From Ensifer sp. PDNC004 (GTDB taxonomy: Bacteria; Pseudomonadota; Alphaproteobacteria; Rhizobiales; Rhizobiaceae): 64,000 nt of DNA. Position 1 is the stretch's first letter. Each line of letters opens with the position of its first letter. The stretch covers positions 4,042,501-4,106,500 of the forward strand of contig NZ_CP070353.1 in the NCBI RefSeq assembly GCF_016919405.1. Direction: 5' to 3'. A program made the translations under genes and the position numbers. Below the pieces are notes generated by a model, which was not told where the DNA came from, searched no databases, and saw only the letters and a program-made list of their open reading frames with translations. Positions 9,208 to 16,802 of the stretch are shown here, piece after piece.

Positions 9208-9379
9208 ACTCGTCGGTGATCCGGGCCTTGATGTTGTCGATCATGTTTTCGCGGATCACGGTTTCGCCGTGCGTTTCGCGCATGTGATCGACGACGCGGC
9301 GCACGATTTCGGCATCGTTGTCGGCGCGGGTGTGCCATTCGCAACCCGGGACGAGGGAACCGCATTCAAACAGGCGCAT
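9194..9379 (-). CDS. DUF1059 domain-containing small protein
   Basis: The 61-residue product starts MRLFECGSLVPGCEW and continues with HMRETHG, the DUF1059 pattern with conserved Cys, His and aromatic residues. The ATG at 9379 follows GGAAGCAAC and fits the family's start; longer in-frame readings add unrelated sequence. The function is unknown; the conserved Cys and His residues could bind metal. It is convergent with the CCA nucleotidyltransferase gene and its 3' end borders a short tandem repeat. It is transcribed divergently from apt. Confidence 0.85.
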   Translation of the reverse strand: MRLFECGSLVPGCEWHTRADNDAEIVRRVVDHMRETHGETVIRENMIDNIKARITDESKAA

Positions 9380-9573
9380 GGTTGCTTCCTTCCCTGTGTA
9401 AGTTTGATGCGAGAGCGCGGCGCGCCGGTCGGGCGACCGCACGGTCAGAGTAGCATCAACCCCCGGCACGGCCAATTGTTCCCGCCGAACGCGCGACAAG
9501 AAACCGTTATAGACAAGCAGGCCGTTGGTGTTATGGGTTTGCGGTAACAAGAGACGCAAAGGCCCTTTTGCCC

Positions 9574-10119
9574 ATGACCTCCACCGTTCAATCGGAACTG
9601 ATTGCCGCCATCCGGAACATTCCTGACTATCCGAAGCCGGGCGTGATGTTTCGCGATATCACCACCTTGCTCGGCAATCCGCGCGCCTTCCGTCGCGCGA
9701 TCGACGAACTGGTGCATCCCTATGCCGGCACCAAGATCGACAAGATCGCCGGTATCGAGGCGCGTGGTTTCATCCTCGGTGGAGCGATCGCGCATCAGCT
9801 TTCCTCTGGCTTCGTGCCGATCCGCAAGAAGGGCAAGCTGCCGCACGACACCGTGCGCATCGCCTACAGCCTGGAATACGGCGTCGACGAGATGGAAATG
9901 CACAAGGATGCGATCCGGCCGGGCGAAAAGGTGATCCTGGTCGACGACCTGATCGCGACCGGCGGCACGGCGGAAGCGGCCACCAAGCTTCTGAAGCAGA
10001 TGGGCGCCGAGATCGTCGCCGCCTGTTTCGTCATCGACCTGCCTGAACTCGGCGGGCGCAAGAAGCTTGAAGCGCTCGGCGTCAATGTCCGCACGCTTAT
10101 CGAGTTCGAGGGCCACTGA
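9574..10119 (+). CDS. apt: Adenine phosphoribosyltransferase
   Basis: The 181-residue protein matches Apt along its length: [18 protein letters not shown] near the N-terminus, the [10 protein letters not shown] loop and the PRPP-binding motif [17 protein letters not shown]. It converts adenine and PRPP to AMP in purine salvage. The ATG at 9574 is the conventional start, but an in-frame TTG at 9568 is better spaced (5 bases) from the AAAGG at 9558-9562, so translation might begin two codons earlier. It stands alone, divergent from the DUF1059 gene and followed by a hairpin terminator. Confidence 0.95.
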   Translation: MTSTVQSELIAAIRNIPDYPKPGVMFRDITTLLGNPRAFRRAIDELVHPYAGTKIDKIAGIEARGFILGGAIAHQLSSGFVPIRKKGKLPHDTVRIAYSLEYGVDEMEMHKDAIRPGEKVILVDDLIATGGTAEAATKLLKQMGAEIVAACFVIDLPELGGRKKLEALGVNVRTLIEFEGH

Positions 10120-10133
10120 TCGGTCCGCGGGAT

Positions 10134-10160
10134 GGGTGCGGAGAACCGCGCCCTTCCTTT
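10134..10160 (+). terminator. Intrinsic terminator of apt
   Basis: An 8-base-pair stem (GGGTGCGG / CCGCGCCC, one G-T wobble) with an AGAA tetraloop begins 14 bases after the apt stop codon and is followed by the pyrimidine tract TTCCTTT. Confidence 0.65.
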
Positions 10161-10163
10161 GGC

Positions 10164-10376
10164 CTACATGCGGTTGATCGTTCGCAGCATCAATTGCACT
10201 TCGCGCTGGGCTGCCGGCGACAACGTCTCCACTTCGGTGAGCCAGAATTTTTCGGCTTCCGGCGGCTCGTCTTCCCAGCTTCGGACCGATGTCTCGTTAT
10301 CATCGATGACGACGCGTCGGTGACCGCCAAGACGCAGATATTCGTCCGCCAGTTCGCGGGCGTGGGTTCTTTCCAT
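10164..10376 (-). CDS. Conserved hypothetical small protein
   Basis: A 70-residue acidic and arginine-containing soluble protein that I do not recognise. The ATG at 10376 is chosen because GGAGGAG lies five bases upstream, a strong ribosome site; longer readings would ignore it. The product contains VVIDDNETSVRSWEDE and ends LMLRTINRM. There is no signal peptide or membrane segment. It is convergent with apt and lies downstream of the MaoC pair on the same strand, separated from it by about 140 bases, so it probably has its own promoter. Confidence 0.65.
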   Translation of the reverse strand: MERTHARELADEYLRLGGHRRVVIDDNETSVRSWEDEPPEAEKFWLTEVETLSPAAQREVQLMLRTINRM

Positions 10377-10515
10377 AGCTGCTCCTCCGCTAGCAATGGT
10401 CGCTTGCGCTGAAGCCGCTTCGGCGCGGCTGAGGGCGCGCAACCTGTAGCTCGGGAGTTTACACCCGGCGGAAGGCGCTTTTAAGAAATGATGGTGCCTG
10501 GCCGGTTTGGTCCGG

Positions 10516-10986
10516 TCAGACGAACTCGATGACCTTGCTCTCGAAACGGATCACCGCCTCGCCGTGCTGGTTTTCGCCTTCGCACAGGATCGTATTGATC
10601 CGCCAGCCGGGTTTGGAGGCAAGCGAACGGCTTTCGAGGAAGGTGACGAAGTAGGTGACCGTATCGTCGGCATAGACCGGCTTCAGCCATTTCAGGTCAC
10701 GAAATCCGGGCGAGGGGCCGAGGTTCGGCGCCTTCAGGCCTTCGGCCGCAAGCCGCCGCTGCTCGTTTCGCCAGAACTTGACGAAGCATTGCATCCACCC
10801 CGCGCAGGTATGCCAGCCCGAGGCGCAAAGGCCGCCGAACAGCGAATGCCGCGCCTTTTCCGCGTCGAGATGGAAGGGTTGGGGGTCGAAGTCGGTGGCA
10901 AAACGGATGATGTCGTCGGCCGTAAACGTCAGACTGCCGATCACGGTCCGGCTCTTGGCCGCGTAGAATTCTTCCATCGTCATCAT
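10516..10986 (-). CDS. MaoC-like (hot-dog fold) dehydratase, second of a pair
   Basis: The 156-residue product has the single hot-dog fold of MaoC-type enoyl-CoA hydratases, with the DFDPQPFHLD motif carrying the hydratase Asp/His and the ASGWHT segment typical of this subgroup. Its start overlaps the stop of the upstream MaoC gene by one base (TGATG). The two adjacent genes share the segments that follow the active site and may form a heterodimer, as known for paired single-hot-dog hydratases; that is inference. The CoA substrate cannot be deduced. Confidence 0.85.
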   Translation of the reverse strand: MMTMEEFYAAKSRTVIGSLTFTADDIIRFATDFDPQPFHLDAEKARHSLFGGLCASGWHTCAGWMQCFVKFWRNEQRRLAAEGLKAPNLGPSPGFRDLKWLKPVYADDTVTYFVTFLESRSLASKPGWRINTILCEGENQHGEAVIRFESKVIEFV

Positions 10987-11438
10987 CAGGCTTTGCCCTT
11001 GTCGCGGCAGCGAAAGAGAACCGAGCATTCGGAAACCGCCACGGGCTCGCCGGCCTGGTTGTTGATTTCGTTGCGGAACTTGACGATGCCGAGATCCGGT
11101 TTAGACTTCGAACGGCGCGCTTCGATCACCAAGCTGAAGCCAGAGAGCACGTCGCCGGCAATGACCGGCTTCCTCCAGTCCATGAAATCGATGCCGGGCG
11201 AGCCCTGGGACGTGGAATTGCTCATGAAGGCGTCGAGCATCATGCGCATGCCGATGGCGCTGGTGTGCCAGCCGGAGGCGGCGAGACCGCCCAGGATGCT
11301 GCGTTTTCCCGCCTCTTCATCAAGGTGCATCGGCTGCTGGTCGAATTCGCTGGCAAACGCGATCATCTCCGGCGGCTTCATCTCGACCGGCTTGTAGTCG
11401 AACCGCCGGCCTTCGGAAAAATCCTCGAAGTAGAGCAT
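10986..11438 (-). CDS. MaoC-like (hot-dog fold) dehydratase, first of a pair
   Basis: The 150-residue product begins MLYFEDFSEG, typical of MaoC dehydratases, and carries SEFDQQPMHLD with the catalytic Asp and His, plus AASGWHTSA. I prefer the ATG at 11438 over a start 11 codons upstream because family members begin at this point and AAGG precedes it. It is translationally linked to the second MaoC gene. The pair is likely to hydrate or dehydrate acyl-CoA intermediates in fatty-acid or related catabolism. A 189-base divergent region separates it from the membrane-protein gene. Confidence 0.85.
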   Translation of the reverse strand: MLYFEDFSEGRRFDYKPVEMKPPEMIAFASEFDQQPMHLDEEAGKRSILGGLAASGWHTSAIGMRMMLDAFMSNSTSQGSPGIDFMDWRKPVIAGDVLSGFSLVIEARRSKSKPDLGIVKFRNEINNQAGEPVAVSECSVLFRCRDKGKA

Positions 11439-11627
11439 GCTTGCCTTGTCCCGTCTGATTTGTTGCCGCATTACCTACTGCATAATTTCCGCAAGCGGAA
11501 TCGATTTGCGCGGACATAGGCAACATCGCGGGTCCTCCTGCGACGTTTCCCGGTTGCTCTTGACTCTTGTCCATGCAACCAGCTGACAATCCGTCCCATC
11601 CGCTCGTGTCTTGACTGAGGAAAGCGC

Positions 11628-12734
11628 GTGACCGAACTGAACAGAGCGCTCGCGGGCGCAGCCGAAAAAGGCATCATCTCCGCGCATCAGGTGCGCGATC
11701 TCGAAGTGTATCTCGCCGATCGCGGCTTCCGTTTCGGTCCGGCGGCATCGGATGCCGCGGCCGATAGGGCCGACGCCGCGCTCGATGCTCGGGCGGCGGA
11801 AGAGAGCGAACAACCCCGCTTCATCAGAGGCTTCCACGATATCCTGATCACGATCGGCGTCGTGGTGGTCCTGATCGGCTTGTGGGGTCTGACCGGCCCG
11901 CTCGCAACGCTGCCCGTCATTCTCGTGCTTGCGGAAATTCTCGTGAGGCGCCAGCGTCTGGCGCTGCCCTCGGTGGTGCTGACGCTCGCGCTCGTCCACT
12001 GGGTCGCAATGACCTCGATGTGGTTCGTGGACGATCACGGGGATGCCTGGCACCCCCTGACCTTCGGCCTGGCCTATGTTGCTGCCTTCCCGATCCCGCT
12101 GGCGCTGTTCTACTGGCGCTACCGCGTTCCCCTGGCGCTGGCCGGCCTTGTGCTGTCGATCGCGATGCTCTGCGTGGTGGCGGTGCTCATCGCCTTCCAG
12201 AAGGTCTTCGGTATCGACGTTGCCAACCCCGACCACGTCCTGCTCTTTCCGCTGACCCTGTTCGTGGGGGCGATGGCCGTGTTCGCGATCGCCATGCGCT
12301 ACGACGTTTCGGACCCTCAGCGGCTCACCACCCGTTCGGACATCGCCTTCTGGCTGCACCTGGCAGCCGCGCCGGCTCTGCTCTATTCGCTGATGGGCCT
12401 GGTGTTTCTGGCGAATGGCGGCGCAACATGGTGGGACGGACAGGCAAGCTTCAATCAGGCCGCTTCCGCAATCGTGATCGTCGCCGTGTTCATGCTGGTC
12501 GGGCTCGTCATCGACCGGCGCGCTTTCGTCACATCGGGACTGTTGTCGCTTGGCGGTGCGATCTGGACTGTGTTGAGCAAGACCAATGCGTCGCTCGACA
12601 GCTACGTCTTCATCGCCCTTGCGGTCGTCGGGGTGACCGTCTTGTTCATCGGCATTTTCTGGCAGCGGCTGCGCCGCATGGTCATCGACCTCTTGCCGGA
12701 AACGATAACGGCGCGGTTGCATGCCGCGCCGTAG
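11628..12734 (+). CDS. Polytopic membrane protein, DUF2157-like
   Basis: A 368-residue protein. The soluble N-terminus (about 70 residues) contains AAEKGIISAHQVRDLEVYL, resembling the leading segment of DUF2157 proteins. It is followed by about nine to ten hydrophobic helices, for example VVVLIGLWGLTG, ALVHWVAMTSMWF and AVVGVTVLFIGIFW. The function is unknown. The ATG at 11628 (read as GTG in the sequence, gcgcGTGACC) follows the AGGAAAGC ribosome site. It is a single-gene unit ending at a strong hairpin shared with ychF. Confidence 0.75.
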   Translation: MTELNRALAGAAEKGIISAHQVRDLEVYLADRGFRFGPAASDAAADRADAALDARAAEESEQPRFIRGFHDILITIGVVVVLIGLWGLTGPLATLPVILVLAEILVRRQRLALPSVVLTLALVHWVAMTSMWFVDDHGDAWHPLTFGLAYVAAFPIPLALFYWRYRVPLALAGLVLSIAMLCVVAVLIAFQKVFGIDVANPDHVLLFPLTLFVGAMAVFAIAMRYDVSDPQRLTTRSDIAFWLHLAAAPALLYSLMGLVFLANGGATWWDGQASFNQAASAIVIVAVFMLVGLVIDRRAFVTSGLLSLGGAIWTVLSKTNASLDSYVFIALAVVGVTVLFIGIFWQRLRRMVIDLLPETITARLHAAP

Positions 12735-12750
12735 TATCAAGTTCTGATGC

Positions 12751-12786
12751 GCTCCGATCCCGCGCCTTTGAGTGCGGGATCGGAGC
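12751..12786. terminator. Bidirectional hairpin between convergent genes
   Basis: A perfect 13-base-pair stem, GCTCCGATCCCGC at 12751-12763 with its complement at 12774-12786 and a ten-base loop, lies between the stops of the membrane-protein gene and ychF. There is no strong T-tract on either strand, but position and stability suggest a terminator for both. Confidence 0.7.
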
Positions 12787-12794
12787 GGCAGGTC

Positions 12795-13898
12795 TTACGT
12801 GTTGAAGCGGAAGTGGATGACGTCGCCGTCCTGGACGACGTATTCCTTGCCTTCGTCACGGGCCTTGCCGGCTTCCTTGGCGCCCACTTCGCCACCGAGC
12901 GCGATGTAGTCTTCATAGGCGATCGTGTTGGCGCGAATGAAGCCACGCTCGAAGTCGGTGTGGATGACGCCGGCGGCCTGCGGCGCCTTGGTGCCGCGCT
13001 GGATCGTCCAGGCGCGGGTTTCCTTCGGGCCGACAGTGAAATAGGTGATGAGGTCGAGCAGCTTGTAGCCGGCGCGGATCAGGCGGTCGAGACCGGCTTC
13101 TTCGAGACCGAGTGCGCTCAGGAACTCCTTGGATTCTTCTTCCGGCAGCTGGGCCACTTCGGATTCGATCGCCGCCGAGATGACAACGCTCTCGGCGCCT
13201 TGCGCCTTTGCCATTTCGGCAACCGCACGGGTGTGTTCGTTGCCGTCGACCGCATCGCTTTCCGCGACGTTGCAGACATAGAGAACCGGGTGTGCGGTCA
13301 AAAGGTTCAGGCCCTGCAGGATGCGCAGTTCTTCGGCGTCGAGCTTGGCGAGCATCGTGCGAACCGGCTTGCCATCCTGCAGAAGCTTCAGCGAGGCTTC
13401 CATGATCGGCAGCTGGGCGACGGAGTCCTTGTCCTTGCCGCCGGCGCGCTTGCGGGTCTGCTCGGTGCGGCGCTCGAGGCTGTCGAGGTCGGCGAGCATC
13501 AGCTCGGTCTCGATCGTCTCGGCATCGGCCACCGGGTTGATGCGGCCTTCGACGTGCGTGATGTCGTCATCCTCGAAGCAGCGCAGCACGTGAACGACGG
13601 CGTCCACTTCGCGGATGTTGGCGAGGAACTGGTTGCCGAGGCCTTCACCCTTCGACGCGCCGCGCACCAGGCCGGCGATGTCGACGAAGGAGATGCGCGT
13701 CGGGATGATTTCCTTCGACTTGGCGATGTCGGCAAGCTTGCGCATGCGCGGGTCCGGCACCGCCACTTCGCCGGTGTTCGGCTCGATGGTGCAGAAGGGA
13801 TAGTTGGCCGCTTGCGCCGCTGCCGTCTTGGTGAGTGCGTTGAAGAGCGTGGACTTGCCGACGTTCGGCAGTCCGACAATACCGCATTTGAAGCCCAT
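12795..13898 (-). CDS. ychF: Redox-regulated ATPase YchF
   Basis: The 367-residue protein starts MGFKCGIVGLPNVGKSTLF, with the P-loop GLPNVGKS at 8-15, then FVDIAGLVRGASKGEGLGN and a C-terminal TGS domain ending DGDVIHFRFNT. This is the full YchF/OLA1 architecture and length. YchF hydrolyses ATP rather than GTP because of its altered G4 motif, binds ribosomes and has been linked to stress responses. The ATG at 13898 fits the family start. In rhizobia ychF often lies near pth; here about 4 kb of other genes separates the two. Confidence 0.96.
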   Translation of the reverse strand: MGFKCGIVGLPNVGKSTLFNALTKTAAAQAANYPFCTIEPNTGEVAVPDPRMRKLADIAKSKEIIPTRISFVDIAGLVRGASKGEGLGNQFLANIREVDAVVHVLRCFEDDDITHVEGRINPVADAETIETELMLADLDSLERRTEQTRKRAGGKDKDSVAQLPIMEASLKLLQDGKPVRTMLAKLDAEELRILQGLNLLTAHPVLYVCNVAESDAVDGNEHTRAVAEMAKAQGAESVVISAAIESEVAQLPEEESKEFLSALGLEEAGLDRLIRAGYKLLDLITYFTVGPKETRAWTIQRGTKAPQAAGVIHTDFERGFIRANTIAYEDYIALGGEVGAKEAGKARDEGKEYVVQDGDVIHFRFNT

Positions 13899-14089
13899 GG
13901 GGTCTCGTCCGTATCTTAAAATTCCGTTGGCGTGGCTATGCGGGAAGGGCGCTCCCCGGTCAAGGGCGCAGGCCCTGTTCACGGTAAATAAGGGGCCACG
14001 CCCGTTGAACGGGTGCTCTTCGGCCCGCATATGCACTCAGATTTCCGTCGATCTGCTCGGCGGCCAGGACATTTTTGAGGATTTCCGCA

Positions 14090-14656
14090 TTGATCGACCA
14101 GAAGTTCATGTTTCCGCGCGTGCCGGTTGCCGTCGTCGATATCGGCGATACGCTTGAGGCGCTGTTGATCCGCGCGACGCTCGAAAGCATGGGCGCCGTT
14201 GTCACCCTGCATCTGCCGGGGACACCAGGCGATTTCCTGACCTTGCTCGCCGGCGGCGAGCTCGTTCACCAGCACCTGATCATTTCCGGACACGGCGACG
14301 AGAACGGCTTCGTCTTTGGCGACTATATCGAGGAGATCGACACATCGATGCTGATCGAGGGCAGCCTGCCGCCAGCCGTTATCGCCGAACACGCCAGGCT
14401 TGACGGCAAGATCGTGCTCAGCACCTGCTGCGAGACCGGCCGCAAGAGCTACGGCGATGCCTTCGTCGAAAAGGGAGGGGCTTCCCTCTACGTTGCGCCT
14501 GACGGCTCGCCCGAAGGAGCGGACGCGCCTCTTTTCGTGCATTGCTTCTTTCACGCGCTGCTGGCGCGCAAGCAAGAGGCAAGGGCGGCGCTGGAAAAAG
14601 CCCGCTCCTATGACGGAGCGGCATCGATGTTCGTCGGCTATTGGGGAAAGCGTTGA
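14090..14656 (+). CDS. Putative clan CD (caspase/CHAT-like) fold protein
   Basis: A 188-residue soluble protein without a name that I recognise. After the hydrophobic strand HLIISGHGDENG (His68) and a second one, KIVLSTCCETG (Cys113/Cys114), it shows the two signatures of clan CD cysteine peptidases: a strand ending in His-Gly and a strand ending in the nucleophilic Cys. Spacing of about 45 residues is compatible with that fold. The start is uncertain: TTG at 14090 gives MIDQKFMFPR and follows GAGG by nine bases; an ATG at 14108 is the first ATG. The gene is divergent from ychF and upstream of clpS. The function is inferred from motifs only. Confidence 0.6.
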   Translation: MIDQKFMFPRVPVAVVDIGDTLEALLIRATLESMGAVVTLHLPGTPGDFLTLLAGGELVHQHLIISGHGDENGFVFGDYIEEIDTSMLIEGSLPPAVIAEHARLDGKIVLSTCCETGRKSYGDAFVEKGGASLYVAPDGSPEGADAPLFVHCFFHALLARKQEARAALEKARSYDGAASMFVGYWGKR

Positions 14657-14806
14657 TTTCCGCCTGCGTCCGTGCGCCTGCTTTTGCTTGATCGGCACCT
14701 GCGGCGGTAGGATAGTGCGCCGACGGGGCCGGTGCGCCGAGACGGCCTTGTCCGCAAGGCGGGCCGCGGCAGCGCCGGTCAATCTGTCATCAACGGGGTG
14801 GTTCCG

Positions 14807-15118
14807 ATGAGTGACAACGAGGTTGCCAGAAAAGTCAAAGTGAAGGTGAAGTCGAAGCTCGAGCGGCCGAAGCTTTACAAGGTCATGCTGCTCAATGACG
14901 ATTACACGCCGCGCGAGTTCGTCGTCGGCGTGCTCAAGGCCGTGTTCCATATGAGCGAGGAGGCGGGCTACCGGGTGATGATGACCGCCCACAAGATGGG
15001 GAGCTGTGTGGTGGTCGTCTGCGCCCGCGACATCGCCGAAACCAAGGCCAAGGAAGCAACCGATCTCGCCAAGGAAGCGGGCTTCCCGCTGCTTTTCACC
15101 ACCGAGCCAGAGGAATAA
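14807..15118 (+). CDS. clpS: ATP-dependent Clp protease adaptor ClpS (second, clpA-unlinked type)
   Basis: The 103-residue protein has the ClpS core: KVMLLNDDYTPREFV, MTAHKMGSC and a final TTEPEE. The Asn-Asp-Asp of LNDDYTP forms part of the N-degron binding pocket. ClpS delivers N-end rule substrates to ClpAP. There is no clpA next to it, so this is probably the second, unlinked clpS paralogue present in many Rhizobiales (ClpS2 type); that is inference. The ATG at 14807 follows a weak site; the family starts here. A lysine/valine-rich N-terminal extension (KVKVKVKSK) precedes the fold. Confidence 0.92.
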   Translation: MSDNEVARKVKVKVKSKLERPKLYKVMLLNDDYTPREFVVGVLKAVFHMSEEAGYRVMMTAHKMGSCVVVVCARDIAETKAKEATDLAKEAGFPLLFTTEPEE

Positions 15119-15171
15119 CAAGCCTCATGAATAGCGTGGCGGCCGGAGAGATGCCCGGCGGCCGGCCCGTT

Positions 15172-15474
15172 TCACGCCTTCCGGTGCAGGCGAAGCGGCT
15201 TGCTCGCTTCGCGCTCGATCGTGCCCTTGGCTTCGAGATCGAGCTGAACCGCCTTCAGCCACCAGCCCGCCTTCGCGCCCTCGGGAAAAAGGTCCTGTGG
15301 CAGCAACGGTAGCAGCCGCTCCTTCGCTTCCGCCACGCTCAGGCCCGGCGACGACGGCGGCAGCACCGCGAGCAGGGCTTCACGCATCGCCTCGTATTTC
15401 ACCCGATCGACGCGATGTTTGTGGCCGGGCGAGACGATGTTTTCGATCTCGATCTTCTCAGCCTGGGATGCCAT
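15172..15474 (-). CDS. DUF6958 family protein
   Basis: A 100-residue soluble protein that starts MASQAEKIEIENI and contains AMREALLAVLPPSSPGLSVAEAKERLLPLLP and AGWWLKAVQLDLEAKG; the latter segments match the pattern I associate with DUF6958. Its start overlaps the 3' end of the upstream GFA-like gene by 17 bases, so the two are one operon. The helix-turn-helix-like composition suggests a winged-helix fold, but the function is not known. Both genes are divergent from a TetR regulator and likely under its control. Confidence 0.65.
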   Translation of the reverse strand: MASQAEKIEIENIVSPGHKHRVDRVKYEAMREALLAVLPPSSPGLSVAEAKERLLPLLPQDLFPEGAKAGWWLKAVQLDLEAKGTIEREASKPLRLHRKA

Positions 15475-16018
15475 TGGCCTCGCCCTTCACATAGTCGATC
15501 TTCGGCGCCTTGAATCCCATCGCCGCCCAGGCGGTCAAAAGCCGCCACATGAAGCGGCCCGAATGGGTCTTGTAGCTCGGCAGCGTGTCGGCAAACTCGA
15601 CGCCGGCCCTGCGATCCCTCGTCATCGTGCGCATTTCCAGCGGCGGCTGTTCGTCCGGGGCAAAACGCTGATTGTAGACGCTCAGCCAGTGGCCGCCCTT
15701 GAATTCCAGGAACATGGCGGCGTTGCAGCAGCTGGCGATGACCCGGCGCGTCGGCGCTTCCGGCGTCAGCCGGTGTTCGCGCAGGAGATCGCTGCCTCTC
15801 ACGCAGCGGATCCGGTCCTTGCGGTAGAGCGCAAAGCGCGTCGAGCCGTCGGCCTCCATGACCGGCGACGCCTCCGGCAAGGCCTCGAAGCGCTCGCCGG
15901 CGGTGCGGCAACTGGTGCAGTAGCAGGCGGCGCCGACGATCGGCTCGCCGACGGCTTCAAAGGCAACCAGCCCGCAGCGGCAGGCGGCAATGCGATGTCT
16001 TCGCTGTGGTCTGGCCAT
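15458..16018 (-). CDS. GFA/DUF6151-type zinc-binding protein
   Basis: The 186-residue product carries a zinc-binding cysteine arrangement like that of GFA (glutathione-dependent formaldehyde-activating) and CENP-V domains: CRCG near residue 14, CYCTSC and later ASCCNA. The domain is larger than a plain GFA domain and fits DUF6151. The ATG at 16018 has AGGAG at six bases; an ATG two codons upstream abuts that site. Its promoter contains a dyad next to the tetR start, suggesting TetR control. A role in thiol or aldehyde chemistry is plausible from the family, but not shown. Confidence 0.75.
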   Translation of the reverse strand: MARPQRRHRIAACRCGLVAFEAVGEPIVGAACYCTSCRTAGERFEALPEASPVMEADGSTRFALYRKDRIRCVRGSDLLREHRLTPEAPTRRVIASCCNAAMFLEFKGGHWLSVYNQRFAPDEQPPLEMRTMTRDRRAGVEFADTLPSYKTHSGRFMWRLLTAWAAMGFKAPKIDYVKGEANGIPG

Positions 16019-16044
16019 GGCCATCTCCTGATCCGGCTTCACTA

Positions 16045-16064
16045 ACTAGACTGTACCGTCCAGT
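16045..16064. promoter_or_regulatory. Putative TetR operator
   Basis: ACTAGACTGTACCGTCCAGT is an imperfect 20-base palindrome (8 of 10 positions match in each half). It lies 26 bases upstream of the GFA-like gene start and about 73 bases upstream of the TetR start, so one site could repress both promoters. Such palindromes are typical TetR-family operators. Confidence 0.6.
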
Positions 16065-16137
16065 TTGATTTGTCAATCCGACCGGCCTATTCTACAAGCC
16101 GAGTGATTTGGCGAGACACGGCAGGGGGAGGGCAGGC

Positions 16138-16767
16138 TTGAGCAACGGCGCCAAGACGCGCATGAAGCGCACCCGCAAACTGATCGTGGCCGCAGCCAGC
16201 GATCTCTTCCTCAAGCACGGCTTTCTCGGCACCAACATGGACGAGATCGCCGCGACGGCGGAGGTGTCAAAGCAGACGGTCTATTCCCACTTCCGCAACA
16301 AGGAGGCGCTGTTTCTCGAAGTCGTGCGCAGCATGACGGGGGGAGCCGGCGACGAGTTCCAGGAGCAGGTGGCCGACCCCGATGGCGATGAACCGATCGA
16401 GGACTTCCTGCTCGACTATGCCACGCAGTTGCTGACGATCGTGATGACGCCGCGACTGATGCAGGTTCGCCGCCTTGTGATCGCCGAAGTGGAGCGCTTT
16501 CCGCAGCTTGGCGAGGCGCTGCACGAGCGCGGGCCCATGCGCTCGATCCGGCGGCTGGCGGTCGCGTTCAGGCGCTATGGCGAGAAGGGCGACATCCGGG
16601 TGAGGGACGCAGAGGTCGCCGGCGGCTTCTTCAACTGGCTGGTCATGGGCGGGCCGGTCAATGACGCCATGCTGCTCGGCGACGGCGCCATTCCGACGCC
16701 GGAAGTGCTGCGGGCCCATGCGGCCGAGGCAGTGCGGATCTTTCTGGCGGCCCATAGGCCGGGGTGA
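16138..16767 (+). CDS. TetR/AcrR family transcriptional regulator
   Basis: The 209-residue protein has an N-terminal TetR helix-turn-helix: IVAAASDLFLKHGFLGTNMDEIAATAEVSKQTVYSHF, written here in two parts (AAASDLFLKHGFLGT and AEVSKQTVYSHFRNKEALF). The C-terminal helical domain resembles the AcrR type and would bind a small ligand. I choose the TTG at 16138 because GGGGGAG lies seven bases upstream; a TTG 10 codons earlier lacks one. It is divergent from the GFA-like/DUF6958 operon and a palindrome lies between, so it probably represses that operon and itself. The inducer is unknown. Confidence 0.88.
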   Translation: MSNGAKTRMKRTRKLIVAAASDLFLKHGFLGTNMDEIAATAEVSKQTVYSHFRNKEALFLEVVRSMTGGAGDEFQEQVADPDGDEPIEDFLLDYATQLLTIVMTPRLMQVRRLVIAEVERFPQLGEALHERGPMRSIRRLAVAFRRYGEKGDIRVRDAEVAGGFFNWLVMGGPVNDAMLLGDGAIPTPEVLRAHAAEAVRIFLAAHRPG

Positions 16768-16802
16768 TGGATGGCTGCGGGTTGCGCTCAGGCGCGCAGC
16801 CT

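Noticed and set aside
15119..15171. Hairpin from GGCGGCCGG-type repeats after clpS
   Set aside because: GC-rich inverted pieces are present, but pairing is ambiguous and there is no T-tract on either strand, so it was not called a terminator.
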